From assembly GCA_963754955.1 (NCBI GenBank), contig CAVWHY010000004.1, positions 62,001-126,000 on the forward strand: a stretch of 64,000 nucleotides of DNA, written 5' to 3'. Origin of the DNA: CAVQJU01 sp963754955 (GTDB taxonomy: Bacteria > Acidobacteriota > Vicinamibacteria > Vicinamibacterales > CAVVIG01). Of this stretch, positions 59,735 through 64,000 are shown piece after piece. Every line of letters begins with the position of its first letter. Within the stretch, counting starts at the first letter, position 1. Position numbers and translations under genes: made by a program. The notes under the pieces are model-generated. The model saw only the letters and a program-made list of their open reading frames with translations, was not told the DNA's origin and did no database searches.

Positions 59735-60604
59735 ATGACTGCCGTTCTCCTGATGGCGCACGGAACGCCGGCCTCGCTCGACGAGATGCCGGAATACCTC
59801 CGGTTGGTCCGCGGCGGCCGGCCGCCCTCGGCGGAGCTCATCGAGGAGATGCGGCACAACTACGCGGCGATCGGCGGGCGGTCACCGCTGACCGATTTGA
59901 CGATGGCGCAGGCGGAGGCGCTGCGGGCACGGCTCGGCAGCGTGCCCGTCGCCGTCGGGATGCGCAACTGGCAGCCGTTCATCAAGGACGCGCTCGAGGA
60001 TCTCGCCCGTGCCGGCGCGACGCGCGTGGTCGGCGTCCCGATGGCGCCGCAGTTTTCGACGCTCAGCGTCCAGAAATACGTCGACGCCGCGACCGCCGCG
60101 CTGCCGGCCGGCGTGAAGTTCGATGCGGTCACCTCGTACCACGCGCACCCGCTCCTCCTCGAGGCGTTCGCCGAGCGCGTCCGCGCCGCCGTTCCGCGCG
60201 CGGGCGAGACCGTCGTGTTCACCGCGCACAGTCTGCCGGTCCGTATCATCGAAGGCGGCGACGTGTACGCCCAGGAAGTCGCGGCGACCGCGCGCGGAGT
60301 CGCCGAACGCGCCGGCATCGGCCGGTTCGACATCGCCTACCAGAGCGCCGGCCGGACGCCCGAGCCGTGGATCGGGCCGGATCTGAGCGAGCTCGTCACG
60401 TCGCGCGCTTCCGGCGGCGAGCGCAGTTTCCTCGTCGTTCCTGTGGGCTTCGTCTGCGACCACACCGAGATCTTGTTCGACATCGACGTCCAGGCCGCGC
60501 GCGCGGCACGCGAAGCCGGCGCCACGCTGCGGCGCACCGAATCCCTGAACACGTCGCCCACGTTCATCGCCGCCCTCGCCGAGATCGTGAGGGCGAGGCT
60601 GTGA
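59735..60604 (+). CDS. hemH: Ferrochelatase (HemH)
   Basis: HemH inserts iron into protoporphyrin or coproporphyrin. Motifs are LLMAHGTPASLDEMPEYLRL at the start, VPMAPQFSTLSVQKYVDAA near residue 108, VVFTAHSLPVRIIEGGDVYA near 165 with the iron-binding histidine, and PVGFVCDHTEILFDIDVQA near 245 with the second ligand glutamate. The protein is intact (289 residues). The neighbours hemE and hemY give the order seen in bacteria using the coproporphyrin-dependent branch. Confidence 0.93.
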   Translation: MTAVLLMAHGTPASLDEMPEYLRLVRGGRPPSAELIEEMRHNYAAIGGRSPLTDLTMAQAEALRARLGSVPVAVGMRNWQPFIKDALEDLARAGATRVVGVPMAPQFSTLSVQKYVDAATAALPAGVKFDAVTSYHAHPLLLEAFAERVRAAVPRAGETVVFTAHSLPVRIIEGGDVYAQEVAATARGVAERAGIGRFDIAYQSAGRTPEPWIGPDLSELVTSRASGGERSFLVVPVGFVCDHTEILFDIDVQAARAAREAGATLRRTESLNTSPTFIAALAEIVRARL

Positions 60605-60618
60605 GGACGTGGACGGAG

Positions 60619-60789
60619 GGGTCGGGCGGGGCGAGTAGGTCGGGTGGGACGGCTGGGTCGGGTTGGCGGGGCGGGTCGGGTTGGTCGCGTTGGCCTGGCA
60701 GCTCGGATCAGGCAGACACGTCGATAGCACACACGAATTTCCCTACCCGGCCCACCAAGCCCACCAGCCCCACCCGACCCACCCGGCCG
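60619..60789. repeat. Long inverted nonamer array between hemH and hemY
   Basis: Left arm units GGTCGGGTG, GGACGGCTG, GGTCGGGTT, GGCGGGGCG, GGTCGGGTT, GGTCGCGTT follow one another with a nine-base period (60636-60693). The right arm (60740-60789) has the complementary CCCACCAAG, CCCACCAGC, CCCACCCGA, CCCACCCGG. The loop of about 45 bases contains nothing recognisable. This is the longest such element in the window. Confidence 0.75.
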
Positions 60790-60799
60790 GTGATCTCAA

Positions 60800-62170
60800 A
60801 TGCCCCTTGACGCCATCGTCGTCGGCGGGGGGATCGCGGGGCTGAGCGCGGCGTACGAGCTGCACGCACGGGGGCTGTCGTTCGTCCTCCTCGAGCGCAC
60901 GGGGCGTCCCGGCGGCGTGATCGTGAGCGAGGACGTGGACGGGTTCACGATCGACGGCGGGCCCGATTCCCTCCTCGTCCAGAAACCCGAAGCGATCGCA
61001 CTGTGCAAGGAGATTGGCCTCGGCGATCGGCTCGTCCCGACCAGGCCGCCGCGTCTCGCGTTCATCCAGCGCGGCGGGTGCCTGCATCCGCTGCCGGCGA
61101 GCTCGGTGCTCGGCATCCCGACGCGCGTGGGCCCGTTCGTGAACACACGCCTTTTCAGCTGGGCCGGCAAGATGCGGATGGCTGCCGAGCTCGTCGTGCC
61201 CCGACGTACCGACGGCGCCGATGAATCGATCGGCTCGTTCATGCGCCGGCGCTTCGGCGAGGAAGCGACGACGTACCTGGCCGAACCGCTGCTTGCGGGC
61301 ATTCATGCGGGCGACGTCGATCGGCTGTCGATCAAGGCGCTGTTCCCGCGGCTGGTCGAGACCGAGCGGACACACGGGAGCCTGCTTGCGGCCTTCGCGA
61401 AGGCGCCGAAGCCGGCATCGCCTGACGGGGCGTTTCGATCGCTGCCCGGCGGCCTCAGCGAGATGGTCCGCGCGCTCGCCGCGCGCCTGCCGCAGGACGC
61501 GTTGAGGTTGAACTCGCCCGTGCGACGCGTCACGCTCACACCCCCGCGCGCGGAAACACTCGGCGGCGACACGTTCTCGGCCCGCGCCGTGATCGTCACC
61601 GCGCCGGCGTACGTCGCCGCCGCTCTGCTGCGCGAGCAAAACGCCGCGATCGCCCAGTTGTGCCAGGAGGTCCGGTACGCATCCACGGCGACCATCGCCC
61701 TCGCCTTCGCGCGGTCCGAGGTGGCGCATCCGTTGAACGGCTCCGGCTTCGTCGTCCCGCGCACGGAAGGGACCGGGATCCTCGCGGCATCGTGGCTGTC
61801 GTCGAAGTGGCCGCACCGTGCACCAGAGGGTTCCGTCCTGATGCGCGCGTTTTTCGGCGGCGCCCGCGACGAGCACGCGCTCGGCAAGTCCGACGCGCAG
61901 TTGCAGGACACGGCGCTCGCGGCGCTGCGGCCGCTCCTCGGCATCACGGGCGACCCGCTGATCGCCCGCGTGTATCGGTTCGAGCGGGCGAGCGCGCAGC
62001 ACGAAGTGGGACATCTGGCGCGCATCGCGGCGCTCGACGGAATCCTAGAAGGAACACCGGGCCTGTTCATGACAGGCAGCGGGCTGCGTGGTGTCGGGAT
62101 TCCCGACTGCGTGGCGGACGCGCGCGCGACGGCGAGAAAGGCACACGAATGGCTGCGTCACACCAGCTAG
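60800..62170 (+). CDS. hemY: Protoporphyrinogen/coproporphyrinogen III oxidase (HemY type)
   Basis: This intact 456-residue FAD-dependent oxidase starts with the dinucleotide motif AIVVGGGIAGLSAAYELHAR, followed by GRPGGVIVSEDVDGFTIDGG and ends with GLFMTGSGLRGVGIPDCVAD, the C-terminal FAD motif. It oxidises the porphyrinogen before or after iron insertion. HemY/CgoX-type enzymes are oxygen-dependent; the adjacent HemE and HemH place it in the heme pathway. No HemQ/ChdC is seen in the window. Confidence 0.92.
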   Translation: MPLDAIVVGGGIAGLSAAYELHARGLSFVLLERTGRPGGVIVSEDVDGFTIDGGPDSLLVQKPEAIALCKEIGLGDRLVPTRPPRLAFIQRGGCLHPLPASSVLGIPTRVGPFVNTRLFSWAGKMRMAAELVVPRRTDGADESIGSFMRRRFGEEATTYLAEPLLAGIHAGDVDRLSIKALFPRLVETERTHGSLLAAFAKAPKPASPDGAFRSLPGGLSEMVRALAARLPQDALRLNSPVRRVTLTPPRAETLGGDTFSARAVIVTAPAYVAAALLREQNAAIAQLCQEVRYASTATIALAFARSEVAHPLNGSGFVVPRTEGTGILAASWLSSKWPHRAPEGSVLMRAFFGGARDEHALGKSDAQLQDTALAALRPLLGITGDPLIARVYRFERASAQHEVGHLARIAALDGILEGTPGLFMTGSGLRGVGIPDCVADARATARKAHEWLRHTS

Positions 62171-62195
62171 AGCACGCTGCAGATCGACGTAGCCG

Positions 62196-62343
62196 TAAGT
62201 CGCTGGTCCTTGGGCCGTGGTACGTGATCCGTTCCTGGTCCATGGTCCACAGAGTCCGCGAACCCGCGCGCCAGTGCCGGGCCACCGTCGACCGAGGACG
62301 TGGGACGAAGGACGGACCAGGAACCAAGGACCAGGAACCAAGG
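62196..62343. repeat. Inverted heptamer array overlapping the O-methyltransferase 5' end
   Basis: The right arm holds GGACCAG, GAACCAA, GGACCAG, GAACCAA in tandem (62314-62341). The left arm (about 62200-62248) carries complementary GCTGGTCC, TTCCTGGTCC and ATGGTCC. The array lies between hemY and the O-methyltransferase and is read as its N-terminus. Confidence 0.65.
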
Positions 62344-62961
62344 AGCACTCGCGCGGCGGCACTGGCCGTCTACGCACTGCTCATCGCCGTGCACGCTACC
62401 GCAGGGCAGCCGCCCGACGTGGCCCGCCTGCTCGAGTCGATCAAGGCCGGCGACAAGGGACAGCTCAGCGTCTCCGAGGAGGATGGCCGATTCCTGCGCG
62501 TCCTCGTCGCCGCCAGCAGCGCGAAGCGGGCGCTCGAAATCGGCGCCGCTCAGGGCTACAGCGCGATCTGGATCGGTCTCGCCCTCCGCGAGACGGGCGG
62601 CCGCCTGACGACGATCGAGTACGACGCCGCACGGGCGGCCACCGCTGCGGCCAACATCCGCCGCGCCGGCCTCTCCGACATCGTCACGGTGGTGTCGGGC
62701 GACGCGTTCAAGGAAATCCCGAAGCTCGCCGGCACGTTCGACTTCGTGTTTCTCGACGCCTGGAAACCCGACTACCAGCGGTTCTTCGACCTGGTGTTCC
62801 CCCGGCTGACGGCGCGCGGCCTCTTCCTCGCCCACAACGTCGTCAACAAACAGCCCGAGATGCGCGATTTCCTCGAGACGATCGAACGCCACCCCGCGCT
62901 CGCGACCTCGATCGTACGTCCCGGCACCGAAGGCATGTCGGTGTCGGTCAAGCTCCGATGA
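62242..62961 (+). CDS. O-methyltransferase family 3-like protein, apparently exported
   Basis: The conserved part (about 195 residues) has ALEIGAAQGYSAIWIGLALR, TTIEYDAARAATAAANIRRA and FDFVFLDAWKPDYQRFFDLV, as in caffeoyl-CoA-type O-methyltransferases. It is preceded by a hydrophobic segment (AALAVYALLIAVHATAGQPP) that looks like a signal peptide. The only in-frame ATG upstream (62242) puts 35 repeat-encoded residues before it; a start damaged by a sequence error is possible. The 3' end overlaps the arginase start (ATGA). A methyltransferase outside the cytoplasm would lack SAM, so either localisation or function is unusual. Confidence 0.7.
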   Translation: MVHRVREPARQCRATVDRGRGTKDGPGTKDQEPRSTRAAALAVYALLIAVHATAGQPPDVARLLESIKAGDKGQLSVSEEDGRFLRVLVAASSAKRALEIGAAQGYSAIWIGLALRETGGRLTTIEYDAARAATAAANIRRAGLSDIVTVVSGDAFKEIPKLAGTFDFVFLDAWKPDYQRFFDLVFPRLTARGLFLAHNVVNKQPEMRDFLETIERHPALATSIVRPGTEGMSVSVKLR

Positions 62962-63870
62962 CGCCGATCCACATCATCGGCGTGCCTCTCGATCTCGGCG
63001 GCAACCGCCGCGGGGTGGACATGGGGCCGTCAGCGCTGCGGATTGCCGGCCTCGGCGATCGCCTCGCCAGCCTCGGCGTCCCGGTCGTCGACAAGGGCGA
63101 CCTGCCGTCGCCGATTCCGGAGACGCGCGAGCGACTGGACGACCGGAAGAAGTTCATCGGCGACATCGCGCAGGTGTGCGCGAATGCTGTACGAGAGCGC
63201 GCGTGCCTCGCTCGCGGAGGGCGCGATGCCACTCGTGCTCGGCGGCGATCACAGCCTCGCCGCCGGGTCCGTCAGCGCGTCGGCCGAGTGGGCGAAGACG
63301 ACGAAGAAGCTGCCGATTGGCCTGCTGTGGATCGACGCGCACGGCGACATGAACACGCCGGCGACATCGCCGAGCGGCAACGTCCACGGGATGCCGCTCG
63401 CCGCGCTTCTCGGAGACGAGCCGACCGAGTTGTCGGGCATCGGCGGCGCCCCGCCCAAGGTCCAGCCGGCGCAGACGGTCCTCATCGGCGTGCGCAACCT
63501 GGACGAGCGCGAGAAGGTTGCGGTCCGCGACTCGCGCGTCCATGTTTTCACGATGAAGGACATCGACCGCCAGGGTATCGCCTCGATTGTCGAGCAGGCC
63601 GTCGGCCTCGCCGGCCAGGGCACGGCGGGTATCCATGTCTCGCTCGACATGGATGTCTGCGATCCGGCGATCGCGCCCGGCGTCGGCACGCCCGTCAAGG
63701 GCGGCCTCGACTACCGCGAAGCGCACATGCTGATGGAAATCATCGCCGACTCGGGCCTGCTGACCGCCCTCGACCTGGTCGAGATCAACCCGACGCTCGA
63801 CGTGCGCAACGCGACCGCGCAGCTCGGCACCGAACTGGTCCTCTCAGCCTTGGGGAAAAAGATCCTGTAG
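62958..63870 (+). CDS. rocF: Arginase, one frameshift
   Basis: Arginase hydrolyses arginine to ornithine and urea with a di-manganese centre. Metal and catalytic motifs are PLVLGGDHSLAAGSVSA near residue 95, LLWIDAHGDMNTPATSPSGN near 118 and HVSLDMDVCDPAIAPGVGTP near 227, the three ureohydrolase signatures. IIGVPLDLGGNRRGVDMGPS at the start and the SGNVHG segment favour arginase over agmatinase. One inserted base near 63186 breaks it; corrected length is about 303 residues. It is translationally coupled to the O-methyltransferase. Confidence 0.9.
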
Positions 63871-63872
63871 TC

Positions 63873-63949
63873 CTAGGTACTTGGTTCTTCGTTCTTGGTC
63901 CACGGACGCTCGACCGACGGACGGACCAAGGTCTAAGAACCAAGGCCTC
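63873..63949. repeat. Inverted CTTGGTC array after arginase
   Basis: The left arm CTTGGTTCTTCGTTCTTGGTCC pairs with the right arm GGACCAAGG...AAGAACCAAGG (63922-63943). The unit GAACCAA is shared with the array at 62.3 kb. It lies between the arginase stop and the end of a convergent gene. Confidence 0.7.
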
Positions 63950-63957
63950 GGGACGAA

Positions 63958-64000
63958 TCAATTAGCTGATTTGGATTCCGTGAGCATCTCCTCGAGCGTC
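63958..64000 (-). CDS. C-terminal end of a gene cut by the window edge
   Basis: The minus strand reads TLEEMLTESKSAN and stops at TGA 63960-63958. Only 13 codons are visible, so no function can be given. Its stop lies nine bases from the inverted repeat that would separate it from arginase. Confidence 0.4.
   Translation of the reverse strand, partial: TLEEMLTESKSAN

Overview
The window is 64 kb of GC-rich bacterial chromosome with dense, mostly co-directional housekeeping genes. A didermic cell is implied by bamA, skp, fabZ-lpxA, lpxI, lolD/lolE and an RND-MFP-TolC pump. An Acidobacterium is suggested by the futalosine menaquinone genes, the VWFA-related secreted protein at 55.4-56.7 kb (a family I know as an acidobacterial signature) and the DUF6677-like membrane protein. 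The class Vicinamibacteria is my best guess from overall style; it is inference, not proof. No rRNA, tRNA, phage, insertion sequence or CRISPR array was seen.

Layout. 0-4.2 kb (minus): mqnA (cut by the window edge), a cysteine-free MqnE-like protein, a secreted protein, an SPFH/prohibitin protein and a UbiD decarboxylase. 4.3-19.2 kb (minus): an envelope and core-metabolism supercluster, read right to left as enoyl-CoA hydratase, ribH, nusB, lysS, lolE, lolD, clpC, bamA, a small lipoprotein, skp/ompH, a fabZ-lpxA fusion, lpxI and a Gfo/Idh oxidoreductase; it makes lipid A and sorts lipoproteins and outer-membrane proteins. 19.2-20.4 kb: three small membrane proteins. 20.4-22.8 kb: a membrane-embedded spermidine-synthase-like protein. 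22.8-29.6 kb (plus): a TetR repressor with a nested operator, then MFP, RND and TolC genes. 29.7-32.7 kb (plus): an ECF42-type cassette (two YciI/DGPF proteins, an alpha/beta hydrolase and a sigma factor with a long C-terminal domain). 32.8-44.6 kb: ettA, dinB, cyclophilin, pgsA, TPR-SLH lipoprotein, hflX, tsaC, glpX, acyl-CoA dehydrogenase, methyltransferase, bactofilin. 44.7-54 kb: cysteine desulfurase, mnmA, trxB, trxA, glgA, fdhE, a D-Ala-D-Ala carboxypeptidase-like protein and an M20 peptidase. 54.4-58 kb: an orphan DNA methyltransferase, the VWFA protein and two unusual basic-tailed proteins. 58.1-63.9 kb (plus): response regulator, hemE, hemH, hemY, a secreted O-methyltransferase and arginase.

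Two window-wide properties matter to any reader. First, about 65 genes or gene segments are interrupted by single-base insertions (only two look like deletions). Gene lengths modulo three agree with the count, and most are cured by removing one base from a short C or G run, so I treat them as sequence errors and report each gene as one locus. Second, almost every gap that is not an operon junction carries a locus-specific array of 7-9 bp tandem repeats, usually followed by its own inverted copy. The repeat unit differs from gap to gap but the architecture is the same, and several arrays run into the ends of genes. This is the most unusual structure in the window.
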